Assembly: GCF_017884005.1 (NCBI RefSeq)
Contig: NZ_QFAY01000005.1
Span: 66,720-130,719, forward strand
Direction of reading: 5' to 3'
Length of the DNA: 64,000 nt
DNA from: Streptococcus panodentis
GTDB lineage: Bacteria > Bacillota > Bacilli > Lactobacillales > Streptococcaceae
Position numbers and translations under genes: made by a program. The notes under the pieces were generated by a model. That model was not told the origin of the DNA, did not search any database, and saw nothing but the letters and a program-made list of their open reading frames with translations. Within the stretch, counting starts at the first letter, position 1; each line of letters begins with the position of its first letter. Positions 26,455 to 37,756 of the stretch are shown here, piece by piece.

Positions 26455-29301
26455 TCAGCCAGAGTTCCGAAGTCCGGTGGCGATTCCGTTGATGGTGATA
26501 TGAATCAGTCTTTCCTGCTCTGGTGAGAGTTCGCCGCGGCGCTGGCGCTTGATCAGCTCCAGCTGGATATAGTTGAGAACATTAAAGTAAGGCATGCGGT
26601 AGTCCAGACTGTCCTTGAGATAGGTATTTTCTGCCAGCAGTTCCTCATGGCCCTCAATCTCCAAAATCACATTTTTAGTCAGCTGCCATTCATCCAGGAT
26701 GATAGTGAAAATATCCTGAACTTCCTGCTCCTCACAGAGCTGGGCATACTCAAAGGCGATGTTCATATTGGACTTAGAAAGGACCATATCGACATTGGAC
26801 AGGAGAGACTGGAAGAAAGGCCAGCGCTTATACATAAACTGGAGGAAGGCCAGATTCTTTTCTGGATCCTCGTCAATAAACTCCTTGAAGCTAGAGCCGA
26901 CACCGTACCAGCCTGGAAACATGACCCGGCTCTGAGACCAGGAGAAGACCCAAGGAATGGCCCGGAGACCGCCTATTTCGGTGATGGTCTTGCGGGCTGC
27001 CGGACGGGAGCCGATATTAAAGCTGGAAATAGCCTTGATTGGACTGGATTCAAAGAAATAATCATAGAAGCGCTCGTCGCCAAAGACCAGATCGCGGTAG
27101 ATTTGGTAGCTGCGGCCGACCACTTGGTCCATGATGCGCTCGTATTCATTGGAAGTATGAGTATCGCTCTTCTTATGCGTCACCATCCGGTTGATGGCGG
27201 CCGATACCAGCATTTCCAGATTGTAGTAAGCAGCATCTTTATTGCCGTATTTGTTGCCGATGACTTCGCCCTGCTCAGTCAGGCGGATGCGGTCATTGAT
27301 ACTGCGCAGAGGCTGAGAAGTGATAGCCTCATAAGTCGGACCGCCGCCGCGGCCCACGGTTCCCCCACGGCCGTGGAAGAAGGTAATCTTAACCCCAAAC
27401 TTGTCTCCAATAGCGGTCAGCTGCTGCTGGGCCTTGTAAAGAGTCCAGCAGGATGACAGGTAGCCGCCGTCCTTGTTGCTGTCTGAATAGCCCAGCATGA
27501 TTTCCTGATAGTTGTCCTTGGATGCAATCCACTTCTGAGCGATAGGAAGAGACAGGTATTTCTCCATGGTATCACAGGAATTATCCAAATCCTCAATGGT
27601 TTCAAAAAGTGGTACAATCTGCACACGGGCACCATTTTCATCAATCAAGCCCACTTCCTTGAGCAGAATGGCCAGCTCCAATAAATCCGATACACTGGTT
27701 GAATGTGAGATGATATTTTGCTTAATCACTTCTTCACCAATCGCATCCTTAAGCTGACGGGCTGTCCTGAAAATTTCCAGCTCTTTCTGCAGCAGATCCG
27801 ATTTCGGAACATGGGTTGCAGACAGAATCCTAGGATCCTCCAGCAGCTGCTGGAGCAGAATCTGGCATTTTTCCTCTTCAGGCAGGCTGCTGTAATCTTT
27901 CACAATGTTGGCTGAGGCCAGAAGTTCAGCCACACAGGCTTCGTGGACACTGGAATCCTGCCGCATATCAATGCTGGCCAGATAGAAACCAAAAATATCC
28001 ACAGCCTGCAGCAGCTCCGTCAAATCACCCGTGACCAAAGCTTCCCCGTGGTGCTCAATCAAGGAATCGCGAATAATCAGCAGATCGTCTTTGAACTCCT
28101 GAGCCGTCTTATAAGAAGGAGTGTCCTCCTTCTTCAGCTCTGTCAGGGTTTCATTGATGCGGGACTGGATATAGTTGGGAATGATCTCCTTGCCCTTATT
28201 GCTGACGGCAAGACTGTTCTGGCTGTCCCGATCTGCCCCCGGTCCGCCTGCCTTATGGCGGCCGCTGCCGGAAAAGTCGCCTTCTTTCAGATAGAGCAGA
28301 GTCTGAATCAGCTTGGACTGGATATAATGAAAGGCACGGCGGTAGGGTTCATTTTCACGGTAAACAGATGTATCGCTGGACCGAGCCGCCAGCTCAGCTA
28401 CTGCCTGACTGGTTTCTGACAGATTGGTCGACAGGGAAAAGGTGCGGTAGAGGGTGTAAACCTTGTCGATATAATAGTTGAGAATGACCTCACTCTGCAC
28501 GGTAGCCGATAATTTCAGGGTTTCAGCCGTTACAAAAGGATTGCCGTCGCGATCGCCGCCGATCCACATTCCCATGGTAATGGGCTTGGGATTTTCCAGC
28601 TGAATCCCCTTCTCTTCAGCCAGCCGCCTGTACTCTACCATAAAGTTGGTGATAGCCTGCAGGAAGGAGCTGTTATAGTATTCCATGACATTGGTAATCT
28701 CATTGGTCACTTTCAGCTTCTTCTCCCGAATCATGTCCGTCTGCATCATGAGCTCAATATAGCGGCGCAGATTGGCCAGCCATTTCTTTTCATTGACCAG
28801 ACCCGCTTTGACATCGCGGTGCTGGCGCAGCAGGCTGTGGATATGATTGGTCAGATCCAGCATGGTCTTGCGCTGTACCTGAGTCGGATGAGCTGTCAGA
28901 ACCGGCACAACATTGAGGTGTTCCAGAATGTCCTGAGCATTGTCCCGAGTGGAAATCAAATCAATGGTCGTGGACAGCTTCCCCAGATAATCGCGGTTGA
29001 TATTATTCTGATGATTGATTTCATAAGCTAAGTCGACATCTTCGGAAATGTTAATCAAAAGCGGCAGAATGGAGAAATAGCGGGAAATATAAACCATTTC
29101 GTCAGTGGTCAGCTCTTCTACAATGGCTTTTAGTTCCTGATAGTTAGAAGCCATTGCCAGCTCTTCCATGACAGAAATTTTTTCAAAGGTTTCTGGACTG
29201 AGAATGTTGCGCGTAATATCAGAGAGCAAATCCGTCAAAATAGCAACTTCTTCGCGGATGACTTCTTTATTGCTGTAGCTTTCTAGTTTCTTAAAGGACA
29301 T
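26455..29301 (-). CDS. ppc: Phosphoenolpyruvate carboxylase
   Basis: A 948-residue enzyme that makes oxaloacetate from phosphoenolpyruvate and bicarbonate, the main anaplerotic route in streptococci that lack a full TCA cycle. The start [10 protein letters not shown] at 29301 follows AAAGGTGA. Signatures: [12 protein letters not shown] (active-site His), [10 protein letters not shown], and the catalytic glycine loop [18 protein letters not shown]. The C-terminus LRNSG is the conserved end of the family. It is followed by its own terminator and preceded by ftsW (36-nt gap), the conserved streptococcal order. Confidence 0.97.
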   Translation of the reverse strand: MSFKKLESYSNKEVIREEVAILTDLLSDITRNILSPETFEKISVMEELAMASNYQELKAIVEELTTDEMVYISRYFSILPLLINISEDVDLAYEINHQNNINRDYLGKLSTTIDLISTRDNAQDILEHLNVVPVLTAHPTQVQRKTMLDLTNHIHSLLRQHRDVKAGLVNEKKWLANLRRYIELMMQTDMIREKKLKVTNEITNVMEYYNSSFLQAITNFMVEYRRLAEEKGIQLENPKPITMGMWIGGDRDGNPFVTAETLKLSATVQSEVILNYYIDKVYTLYRTFSLSTNLSETSQAVAELAARSSDTSVYRENEPYRRAFHYIQSKLIQTLLYLKEGDFSGSGRHKAGGPGADRDSQNSLAVSNKGKEIIPNYIQSRINETLTELKKEDTPSYKTAQEFKDDLLIIRDSLIEHHGEALVTGDLTELLQAVDIFGFYLASIDMRQDSSVHEACVAELLASANIVKDYSSLPEEEKCQILLQQLLEDPRILSATHVPKSDLLQKELEIFRTARQLKDAIGEEVIKQNIISHSTSVSDLLELAILLKEVGLIDENGARVQIVPLFETIEDLDNSCDTMEKYLSLPIAQKWIASKDNYQEIMLGYSDSNKDGGYLSSCWTLYKAQQQLTAIGDKFGVKITFFHGRGGTVGRGGGPTYEAITSQPLRSINDRIRLTEQGEVIGNKYGNKDAAYYNLEMLVSAAINRMVTHKKSDTHTSNEYERIMDQVVGRSYQIYRDLVFGDERFYDYFFESSPIKAISSFNIGSRPAARKTITEIGGLRAIPWVFSWSQSRVMFPGWYGVGSSFKEFIDEDPEKNLAFLQFMYKRWPFFQSLLSNVDMVLSKSNMNIAFEYAQLCEEQEVQDIFTIILDEWQLTKNVILEIEGHEELLAENTYLKDSLDYRMPYFNVLNYIQLELIKRQRRGELSPEQERLIHITINGIATGLRNSG

Positions 29302-29337
29302 GTTTTCACCTTTCAATTTTTACATAGACTATTCACA

Positions 29338-30564
29338 CTAGTTTTCTTCCTGCTCCTTCTCAGCCCGCAGCTGCTCATAAAGAGCATCTCTGCGCTCATT
29401 GGCATCGATATTCAGCACAAAAGCTATGGCCACTGACAGGACCAAGAGGCTGTTTCCTCCCTGTGATAGGAAAGGGAAGGTCACTCCTGTTGAAGGAATA
29501 AGGCCGGAAATGCCGCCGATATTGATGAAGGTCTGCATGAGCATCATACCTCCGATGCCCAGAGCCATCATGGAGTTAAAGGGATCCTTGGCCCGAATCC
29601 CGACCAAGATAATCCGCAGAATGAGAAAGAAAAGCAAGGCCAAAATCAGACTGGCTCCGAAAAAACCAAACTCTTCAATGACAATGGAAAAAACAAAGTC
29701 TGTATGAGCCTCCGGCAGATAGCCGCGCTTTTCAATGGAATTTCCCAGCCCCAGACCAAACCAGCCACCGTTGCTCATAGCATAGTAGGAATTGGCCAGC
29801 TGGTGCCCCGAACCTGACAGGTCTTTGAAGGGATTAAAAAAGGCACTGAACCGCTTGGCCACATAGCCGAAAACAGGAATCTTAGCGACCCGCTCCACTC
29901 CAATCAGCCAGATACTGGCTAAGATGATCGTGGAAACCCCGACAATCGAGCCCAGCATGGTAGAAAACCAGCGGTAGCCGATCCCGCTGACAGCTATCAT
30001 AATGACAACAGTCAGCATCAGAATGGTCGCATTGCCCAAGTCAGGCATGATCGCGACAATCCCTATCAGCAAAGCTACAATGACCCGCCAGTCATTAAAG
30101 GCCCGCGGGATCCAGCGGTTGAGGGTCAGGGCCTGGTAATCATAAATGCCAATCTCCTCCTGCTTTCTGGAAAAACGATAGGCCAAGAACCAGACAAGGA
30201 TAATCTTCAGATACTCCGCCGGCTGCACACTGAACGCTCCGATTCTCAGCCAGCCGTGAGCCCCGTTGATGGTCCCTGATACAAATCGGGACAGGAGCAG
30301 GAGAATGATTTCGATAAAAATAATCAGAGTGATAAAGCTCCCTTTTTTTAAGAAATCCAAGCGCATCCTGTACAGGAGTGCAATCGCACATAAACTCGCT
30401 ATCCAGAAAATTCCCTGGTTCAAGACCATCCCGAAACCATTTCCCCCAGCTTGAATCGAGGTTGGACTTGTCGTCGAATAAACCACTATCAGCCCCAAAA
30501 CAGAAAGAATCATGTAAGGAATCAAGATGGAATAATTCAGCAAGTGCTTCTTATCAATTTTCAT
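29338..30564 (-). CDS. ftsW: FtsW, SEDS-family septal peptidoglycan polymerase
   Basis: A 408-residue membrane protein with about ten transmembrane segments and a charged C-terminal tail. SEDS motifs: VQPAEYLKI, PDLGNA, GLGNSIEKRGYLPEAHTDF (the Asp/His region facing the wall), EEFGFFGAS and FPFLSQGG. FtsW polymerises lipid II for septal wall with its partner PBP. The position directly upstream of ppc distinguishes it from rodA at the left edge. An extended -10 (TGGTATAAT) lies about 30 nt before the start. Confidence 0.93.
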   Translation of the reverse strand: MKIDKKHLLNYSILIPYMILSVLGLIVVYSTTSPTSIQAGGNGFGMVLNQGIFWIASLCAIALLYRMRLDFLKKGSFITLIIFIEIILLLLSRFVSGTINGAHGWLRIGAFSVQPAEYLKIILVWFLAYRFSRKQEEIGIYDYQALTLNRWIPRAFNDWRVIVALLIGIVAIMPDLGNATILMLTVVIMIAVSGIGYRWFSTMLGSIVGVSTIILASIWLIGVERVAKIPVFGYVAKRFSAFFNPFKDLSGSGHQLANSYYAMSNGGWFGLGLGNSIEKRGYLPEAHTDFVFSIVIEEFGFFGASLILALLFFLILRIILVGIRAKDPFNSMMALGIGGMMLMQTFINIGGISGLIPSTGVTFPFLSQGGNSLLVLSVAIAFVLNIDANERRDALYEQLRAEKEQEEN

Positions 30565-30654
30565 ACTTCACCATCAAACTTCTAAAAATTCAACTCTCAT
30601 TATACCACCTTTTGGCCTGAAAAAAAAGCATTAGCAGGAGCCGGAAGGCAACTT

Positions 30655-30683
30655 TTGGCATGAAATCTCAAATAAAATATGAT
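30655..30683 (+). promoter_or_regulatory. Promoter of glutathione peroxidase
   Basis: -35 TTGGCA (30655-30660), 17-nt spacer, -10 TATGAT (30678-30683), about 30 nt before the ATG. It is divergent from the ftsW promoter. Confidence 0.65.
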
Positions 30684-30713
30684 AGGATAGAGAAGATATA
30701 GAAGGAGGTTAGG

Positions 30714-31202
30714 ATGACAACGATTTACCAACTCCCTGTCAGGAAACAGGACGGCAGCGAGCAGACACTGGCAGACTATCAGGGCCGGGTACTGCTGATT
30801 GTCAATACAGCGACCGGCTGCGGACTGACTCCGCAGTATCAGGAACTGCAGGAGCTCTATGAGCGCTACCACGAAGCCGGGCTTGATATTCTGGACTTCC
30901 CTTGCAACCAATTTGCCCAGCAGGCACCAGGAAATGCTGACGACATCAACAGCTTCTGCAGCCTTACCTACGGCACCAGCTTTCCCCGTTTTGCCAAGGT
31001 CAAAGTCAACGGCCCCAAGGCAGCTCCGCTCTTTCAGTGGCTGAAAAAGGAAAAAGGCGGGCTGTTGAGCCGGGACATTAAATGGAATTTCACAAAGTTT
31101 TTGGTCGGCCGGGACGGACAGGTCGAACAGCGCTTCTCTCCCCAAACCTCTCCCCGGACCATGGAAGAAACAATCCAAAAACTGCTGAACAAAAAACTTT
31201 GA
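30714..31202 (+). CDS. gpx: Glutathione peroxidase family protein
   Basis: A 162-residue thioredoxin-fold peroxidase behind GGAGG. The catalytic residue is cysteine (C36) in NTATGCGLTPQY, followed by LDFPCNQF (second conserved Cys region) and IKWNFTKFLV (catalytic Trp/Asn). It reduces hydroperoxides with glutathione or thioredoxin. Glutathione reductase at 39813 supplies the redox partner within the same window. It is transcribed alone from its own promoter. Confidence 0.92.
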   Translation: MTTIYQLPVRKQDGSEQTLADYQGRVLLIVNTATGCGLTPQYQELQELYERYHEAGLDILDFPCNQFAQQAPGNADDINSFCSLTYGTSFPRFAKVKVNGPKAAPLFQWLKKEKGGLLSRDIKWNFTKFLVGRDGQVEQRFSPQTSPRTMEETIQKLLNKKL

Positions 31203-31285
31203 GCTTTCAAAATAGGTCTCCTGCTTTTCTTATATTTCAGTTGTATTACATTTTATCTATTTTCATGCAAAATTAGAGATATTTT

Positions 31286-31314
31286 TTGCTTTTTTATTTA
31301 TTTTAAGTTAAAAT
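31286..31314 (+). promoter_or_regulatory. Promoter of the membrane GH25 gene, probably leaderless
   Basis: -35 TTGCTT (31286-31291), 17-nt spacer, -10 TAAAAT (31309-31314). The ATG at 31323 begins 8 nt after the -10, so the transcript start falls within about 2 nt of the AUG. There is no Shine-Dalgarno. Confidence 0.6.
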
Positions 31315-31322
31315 GAATCAGT

Positions 31323-32177
31323 ATGAGGAAAAGGATTAAACCGCTTGCAGTCCTGATATTTTTTAGCTGTTTTATTGCATTTATTTTAATTAGCAAGCAG
31401 TTAACAGACTCTCAGGAGCGGCAAGTACAAGCACAAAATTCAGACCCTAAGACAACATCGTCCAGTTCCTCAAAGGAAGGAACTCAGGATTTGGAGTTAG
31501 ATGAAGAATTCATTTCCAGACCGATTATTGATATTTCTGGCTGGCAGCTGCCCAGTGAGATAAATTATGATGTATTATCACAAAATATCTCAGGAGTTAT
31601 CGTCCGTGTCCACAGCGGCGCTCAGGCCAAAAAAGAGAATGCCGCTACTCATTTGAACGGACTTGACAAGGCCTACGAGACGCATATCAAGGAGTTTCAG
31701 AAGCGCAATATCCCGGTGGCTGTTTATGCCTATGTGGCTGCCAACAGCAAGAAAGAAATGGAAAAAGAGGCGGAAAGTTTCTACAAGGCTGCTTCAAAAT
31801 ACAATCCAACCTACTATTGGCTTGATGTTGAAGAAAAGACCATGTCTGATATGAATGCAGGAGTCGAAGCCTTTCGGGCCAAACTCGCATCCCTAGGTGT
31901 CAGCAATATCGGAATCTATATCGGAACCTACTTTATGGAAGAACACAGTATTTCTACTGACAAGTTTACAGCCATCTGGATTCCGACCTACGGCAATGAC
32001 AACGGCTATTACAATGCCGCTCCAAGTACCGATCAGGATTACGATCTGCACCAATACACCTCTCAGGGACAGCTGACTGGTTTTTCACATTATCTGGATT
32101 TGAACCAGCTGTCTACCTTAAAAGACAGCCTGGCAACCTATCAAAAATTATTCTCCGTACCTAAGGCCGAGGAATAA
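31323..32177 (+). CDS. Membrane-anchored GH25 lysozyme-family protein
   Basis: A 284-residue protein with an N-terminal signal-anchor (about residues 8-25), a Ser/Thr-rich linker (about 35-55) and a GH25 domain from about 65 to 275. Catalytic candidates are the Asp in IIDISGW and the acidic cluster YYWLDVEE. GH25 enzymes cleave the beta-1,4 bond between MurNAc and GlcNAc. The lack of a cleavage motif suggests it stays tethered. It is isolated from other wall genes and followed by a terminator. Base composition is AT-richer at the 5' end than its neighbours. Confidence 0.86.
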   Translation: MRKRIKPLAVLIFFSCFIAFILISKQLTDSQERQVQAQNSDPKTTSSSSSKEGTQDLELDEEFISRPIIDISGWQLPSEINYDVLSQNISGVIVRVHSGAQAKKENAATHLNGLDKAYETHIKEFQKRNIPVAVYAYVAANSKKEMEKEAESFYKAASKYNPTYYWLDVEEKTMSDMNAGVEAFRAKLASLGVSNIGIYIGTYFMEEHSISTDKFTAIWIPTYGNDNGYYNAAPSTDQDYDLHQYTSQGQLTGFSHYLDLNQLSTLKDSLATYQKLFSVPKAEE

Positions 32178-32183
32178 ACGAAT

Positions 32184-32225
32184 AAAGCGACAGCAGGCAC
32201 CTGAAATGCCACTGCCGCTTTTTTG
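32184..32225 (+). terminator. Terminator of the membrane GH25 gene
   Basis: An imperfect GC-rich hairpin (AAAGCGACAGCAGGCA with TGCCACTGCCGCTTT) followed by a T-run. Confidence 0.75.
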
Positions 32226-32668
32226 TTGCAAATCCTTTACTTTTCACTTATTTTCCCAAAAAAGACTGTCGCTATCAGTAGACTTTATGGTATAATAATT
32301 TAATTACTACTTAATGAAATCATCCTTCTGATTCTCAAACTATTTTAGACTTCCCGATAAAAATCAACAGCAAACAAGGGTTCAGCGGAACACCAATGGC
32401 CGATAAATCGTCTCAGGGACTTACGAGACTGGGACAGAAGCAGCTATCTTCCTATCGTGATTGCTTTTGGTGTACAGGATGCAGCAGCGGGGAGTCTGTC
32501 CTGCTGCCTGCCCGACTCCCTCTCTTGTTTCTGGCTGCAGGCTGAAGCACCTTCCCCAGCCTGCCCCGCTCTGGAATCAGATCTGCCGGATTGGGCTGTT
32601 GAAGGCTGCCTGTCAAAAATGAGGGTTCTTTAAGTAGAAAATATGAAATGATAAAAAAGGGAGAAATT
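32226..32668. other. Long gene-free stretch with an extended -10 promoter upstream of popT
   Basis: No gene is supported on either strand. A strong extended -10 (TGGTATAAT, 32287-32295) points rightwards, over 370 nt from the next start codon. The sequence between (about 32300-32640) contains GAGACTGGGACAGAAG and other fragments of the dispersed repeats. It is either a long leader or a promoter separated from its gene by repeat insertion. Confidence 0.45.
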
Positions 32669-33511
32669 ATGGTTTCTTGGTTTGCAAGAGTATTTAAAGG
32701 CATGGTGATTGCTCTGGGCTTTATTTTACCAGGAGTTTCAGGCGGTGTTCTGGCTGCTATTTTGGGTATTTATGAGCGGCTGATTCATTTTCTGGCTCAT
32801 ATCAAGGAAGATTTTAAAAAAAATGTCCTCTATTTTTTGCCGGTGGGCATTGGTATGGTTGCAGGGATTGCGGCTTTTTCCCTGCCAGTCGAATTTTTGC
32901 TGCGGCATTATAAGGTCATTGTCCTTTGGGGCTTTGCCGGCGCCATTATCGGAACCATTCCCAGCCTGATTCGGGAGTCTGTCCAGAAAAGCGAGCGCGA
33001 CCGCGTGGACATAGCCGTCTTCTGGCTGACTTTCATCCTCTCGGGAGTCTTTCTTTATTCCCTAAATGGAATCACAGGAACCCTTCCCGCCAATTTCCTT
33101 TCTTTCATTCTGGCCGGCGCCTTAATCGCTCTGGGCATACTCGTCCCCGGACTCAGTCCCTCCAATCTGCTCCTGATTTTAGGTCTTTACAGTCCTATGC
33201 TGATTGGCTTCAAGCATCTGGACCTCTTGGGGACTTTCCTGCCGATTGCCATTGGCGGAGCGCTGGCTCTGGTTCTCTTTTCCAAGGCGATGGATTATAT
33301 TCTGAATCGCTACCATTCCCGTGTCTATCACTTTATTATCGGTATTGTCCTGTCCAGCACGCTTTTAATCGTCATCCCTCAGACTGGCAACAGTGAAAGC
33401 ATCCATTACAGCGGTATCTCCGTCTTTACCTTCGTTCTCGCTGTCTTTTTCTTCGGACTGGGAACTTGGCTGGGACTGTGGATGTCGCAGTTAGAAGATC
33501 AGTACAAATAA
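32669..33511 (+). CDS. popT: DUF368 family polyprenyl-phosphate transporter (PopT-like)
   Basis: A 280-residue membrane protein. ATG 32669 is chosen because AAGGGAGAA precedes it. About eight to nine hydrophobic segments; the family signature is FILPGVSGGVLAAILGIYERLI near the N-terminus (LPGVSGG) and a second, inverted copy, LVPGLSPSNLLLILGLY. DUF368 proteins have been shown in other bacteria to recycle undecaprenyl phosphate across the membrane, supplying lipid carrier for wall and polymer synthesis; the role here is by family. Its stop codon overlaps the start of ybaK (TAATG). Confidence 0.85.
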   Translation: MVSWFARVFKGMVIALGFILPGVSGGVLAAILGIYERLIHFLAHIKEDFKKNVLYFLPVGIGMVAGIAAFSLPVEFLLRHYKVIVLWGFAGAIIGTIPSLIRESVQKSERDRVDIAVFWLTFILSGVFLYSLNGITGTLPANFLSFILAGALIALGILVPGLSPSNLLLILGLYSPMLIGFKHLDLLGTFLPIAIGGALALVLFSKAMDYILNRYHSRVYHFIIGIVLSSTLLIVIPQTGNSESIHYSGISVFTFVLAVFFFGLGTWLGLWMSQLEDQYK

Positions 33512-34011
33512 TGGCTAAAAAAACAAAAATGAAAAAGACCTTGGTTGAGCAGATTCTGACCAAGGCTGAGATTCCGCATCAGGGCCTGCAGCTCAATGCC
33601 TTAGAGGATCAGGAGCTGCCAGCCTGCAACCGCTCAAAAATATATAAAACACTGGCCCTGAAAGGTGACAAAACCGGGACAGTCATTGGCATCCTGCCCA
33701 TTACAGAACACCTTTCTGAAAAGAAACTGGCGAAAATTTCCGGCAATAAAAAGGTCAGCATGATTCCGCAGAAGGACTTGGAAAAGACGACCGGTTACAT
33801 TCACGGAGCCAACAACCCAGTGGGAATCCGGCAAAAGCACAGCTTTCCTATCTACATTGACCAGCAGGCTTTGACTGAGGACAGGATTATTGTCTCTGCC
33901 GGCGAAGTCGGCCGCAGCATTGCCATTCAGGCTCAGGAACTGGCCGATTTTGTACAGGCCAGCTTTGCTGATTTAAAAGAAGAAAGACAAGAAAGCCCGA
34001 TTTCCTATTGA
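33511..34011 (+). CDS. ybaK: YbaK/EbsC-type aminoacyl-tRNA deacylase
   Basis: A 166-residue protein whose ATG overlaps the popT stop, so it is translationally coupled. The YbaK/ProX editing fold is indicated by the segments KTLALKGD, the lysine-rich LAKISGNKKVSMI, GYIHGANNPVGI (conserved GxxxPxG loop) and ISAGEVGRSI-like VSAGEVGRSIAI. The family hydrolyses mischarged Cys-tRNA(Pro). There is no signal peptide. The last codons form one arm of the terminator hairpin at 33990-34027. Confidence 0.87.
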   Translation: MAKKTKMKKTLVEQILTKAEIPHQGLQLNALEDQELPACNRSKIYKTLALKGDKTGTVIGILPITEHLSEKKLAKISGNKKVSMIPQKDLEKTTGYIHGANNPVGIRQKHSFPIYIDQQALTEDRIIVSAGEVGRSIAIQAQELADFVQASFADLKEERQESPISY

Positions 34012-34027
34012 AGATTGGGGCTTTTCC
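33990..34027 (+). terminator. Terminator overlapping the end of ybaK
   Basis: AAAGCCC near the last codons pairs with GGGCTTTTCC after the stop. The promoter of the next gene overlaps it. Confidence 0.5.
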
Positions 34028-34036
34028 GTTTATAAT
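34008..34036 (+). promoter_or_regulatory. Promoter of the histidine phosphatase gene
   Basis: -35 TTGAAG (34008-34013), 17-nt spacer, -10 TATAAT (34031-34036), about 35 nt before the ATG. Confidence 0.6.
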
Positions 34037-34071
34037 GGACTTAGAAGAGAAGAAAGAGGCAAGGATTAACA

Positions 34072-34719
34072 ATGAAACTCTATTTTATCCGACACGGCAA
34101 AACGGAATGGAATGTGGAAGGACGTTTTCAGGGAGCCGGAGGCGATTCACCCCTGCTTCCTGCGGCTATCGAAGAGCTGCACCTGCTGGGCAGGCACCTG
34201 GCCCGCACCCGCTTTGATAGGATTTACACCAGCGATTTACCGCGGGCCGTCCGCTCCGCCCAGATCCTGCAGGAAGAAAGCTGCTTCCCCGCAGAAATTA
34301 TCCAGACGGCAGCACTGAGAGAATGGCGGCTGGGCAAGCTGGAAGGGGCCAAAATTGCGACCATTGAGGCCATCTATCCTCACCAAATGACGGCTTTCCG
34401 TCACAATCTGGCAAAATTTGATCACAGCATGTTTGAAGCAGAATCGGTCTACCAGACCACCCACCGGACCACCTCTTTTATCAAGAGTCTCAAAGATGAG
34501 GACTGCAGGAGGCTGCTTTTTGTCGGCCACGGTGCCAATCTGACAGCCAGTATCCGGACCCTGCTGGGATATGCCACTCCTCTGCTGCGCAAGAAAGGCG
34601 GCCTGGCCAATGCCAGCGTGACCATTTTGGAAACGGAAGATTTCGACAGTTTCCAGCTGCTCACCTGGAATAATTTGGATTACCTGTATGAGGATGAAAC
34701 TGCCATTTCCCGAAAATAG
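34072..34719 (+). CDS. Histidine phosphatase family protein (phosphoglycerate mutase-like)
   Basis: A 215-residue protein beginning MKLYFIRHGKTEWN. RHG contains the phosphorylated His; YTSDLPRAVRSAQ, REWRLGKLEG and FVGHGAN complete the catalytic pocket. This branch (GpmB/CobC/YhfR-like) contains broad phosphatases rather than true glycolytic mutases, and the substrate is not evident. It has its own promoter and a terminator whose stem includes the last codons. Confidence 0.88.
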   Translation: MKLYFIRHGKTEWNVEGRFQGAGGDSPLLPAAIEELHLLGRHLARTRFDRIYTSDLPRAVRSAQILQEESCFPAEIIQTAALREWRLGKLEGAKIATIEAIYPHQMTAFRHNLAKFDHSMFEAESVYQTTHRTTSFIKSLKDEDCRRLLFVGHGANLTASIRTLLGYATPLLRKKGGLANASVTILETEDFDSFQLLTWNNLDYLYEDETAISRK

Positions 34720-34728
34720 CAGTTTTTC
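34697..34728 (+). terminator. Terminator at the end of the histidine phosphatase gene
   Basis: AAACTGC inside the last codons pairs with GCAGTTT after the stop, followed by a T-run. Confidence 0.6.
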
Positions 34729-34838
34729 TTATTTTCTGACCAAATATAGGTGAATTTCCACACTTTTTATGATAGAATAGTAAGGCGATTTATACTCAAA
34801 CTATGAGAGTTCTATCATTTGAGAATTATAACCTTTAG

Positions 34839-36338
<1,500 letters not shown>

Positions 36339-36368
36339 ATCACAACCTAGACAAATAGAAGAAGATAC

Positions 36369-36398
36369 ATACCGCTGGAAATCCGGCGGTATTTTTTT
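36369..36398 (+). terminator. Terminator of lysS
   Basis: ATACCGCTGG, AAAT loop, CCGGCGGTAT and a T-run. Confidence 0.9.
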
Positions 36399-36452
36399 GG
36401 AAATGCTGGAAAAATATTGATGACTGGTGGATAGATGGCGCACCATCAAATA

Positions 36453-36480
36453 CAAAAAAGCCTGGTCTCCCAGACTTTTT
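36453..36480 (-). terminator. Terminator of the efflux operon
   Basis: Minus-strand AAAAAGTCTGG, GAGA loop, CCAGGCTTTTTT, just after the permease stop. Confidence 0.85.
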
Positions 36481-36487
36481 GCTGCTA

Positions 36488-37756
36488 TTATTCATACCTC
36501 AGCGCTTCAATCGGATCCAGCTTGGAGGCTTTGTTGGCCGGCAGGATGCCAAAGACAATACCAATGCTGGCTGAAAAGAGAAGGCTGACGATGCTGACTG
36601 TCAGGGAGACCGTCACCGGTGTTCCTTCCAGCATTTGACTCATAGCGGAGCCCAGTAGAGAGGCGAGGCCTGCAGCAAGGATCAGTCCAATCAAACCTCC
36701 AATCAAGGTTAAAATCATAGACTCGATCAAGAATTGCATCAGAATATTGCCGCGTGTCGCCCCTAGAGCTTTGCGCAGGCCGATTTCCCGCGTCCGCTCA
36801 GTGACAGACACCAGCATGATATTCATGACACCGATACCGCCGACAAAGAGCGAAATTCCTGCAATAGCCCCGATAACGCCGGTCATGGCACCATAGATGT
36901 TCTGCACTTCCTGATAAATAGCACTGTCATCCGTCACTTGGTATTCTCCCTGCTGAGGAGAGGCCAGCTCTGTCAGTTTCTTAGCAACCTTAGGGCCCAG
37001 CTCGGGCACCAAAGAGGTATTGTTGACCCGGACGGTAATATCGGTAATTTCATCTAAGCCAAAGTTGGCTGCCAGCAGGGTATTGGTGGTAATGGCATTT
37101 CCTCCGTAGACCTGCGCCATGCTGCCGGCTGAATTGTCCGGATTCTTATAGACACCAATGACACGGTAGTTGTAATCTCCTACCATGACAACTTTGTTAA
37201 GTGCTTCTTCAGGGGAGGAAAATAGATTGTTGGCCAAGCCCTCATCTAAGAGAACGACACTGGCAAAACCTTGATAATCCTGCGGTATCAGAGAGCGGCC
37301 GGCAATGATTTTGTAGTTCTGCACCTGAATGTAGGTCAGATTGGCGCCGATGAAGTTGACCCGCTCAGCCTTTTTGGACTCATAAGTAAAGGTTTCCATG
37401 GCAGAATTATTGACATAATAACCATCTACACCCGGAATTTCAGCCAATTCCTTAATCCAGGCTTCCTGAACCTTAGGCGGCTCTACAGTTGCTTCATCGC
37501 TTTCTTCGCCCAAGTCAACGGCATATAGATCAGCAGTCTGGGTATAGGAGCCATCCTTGCTCTTTTTCGGAGAAAAGACCAGACGCATATTTTTCTGATT
37601 CTTGGTAAAGCTCTCATTGACCCGCCGAGTGATAGAGTCTCCCAAGGCCATAATCACGACAACCGAGGCCACTCCGATGATAATGCCAATCATGGTCAGG
37701 AAAGACCGCATCTTGTGGCCAAGAATGGAACTGATGGCAAATTTCCAGTTTTGCAT
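36488..37756 (-). CDS. MacB-like ABC transporter permease
   Basis: A 422-residue FtsX/MacB-type permease: one N-terminal transmembrane segment (about 20-40, with MRSFLTMIGIIIGVASVV), a large extracellular MacB_PCD domain (about 45-290), then three membrane segments with RTREIGLRKALGATRGNI (the coupling region). Together with the adjacent ATPase and adaptor it forms a tripartite-like exporter, related to YknXYZ of Bacillus and to pneumococcal exporters linked to antimicrobial-peptide tolerance; the substrate is unknown. Its ATG overlaps the ATPase stop (TAATG). It is last in the operon. Confidence 0.9.
   Translation of the reverse strand: MQNWKFAISSILGHKMRSFLTMIGIIIGVASVVVIMALGDSITRRVNESFTKNQKNMRLVFSPKKSKDGSYTQTADLYAVDLGEESDEATVEPPKVQEAWIKELAEIPGVDGYYVNNSAMETFTYESKKAERVNFIGANLTYIQVQNYKIIAGRSLIPQDYQGFASVVLLDEGLANNLFSSPEEALNKVVMVGDYNYRVIGVYKNPDNSAGSMAQVYGGNAITTNTLLAANFGLDEITDITVRVNNTSLVPELGPKVAKKLTELASPQQGEYQVTDDSAIYQEVQNIYGAMTGVIGAIAGISLFVGGIGVMNIMLVSVTERTREIGLRKALGATRGNILMQFLIESMILTLIGGLIGLILAAGLASLLGSAMSQMLEGTPVTVSLTVSIVSLLFSASIGIVFGILPANKASKLDPIEALRYE

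Noticed and set aside
26647-27456. A 269-codon plus-strand frame opposite ppc
   Set aside because: Antisense shadow of ppc catalytic regions; no promoter or ribosome binding site.
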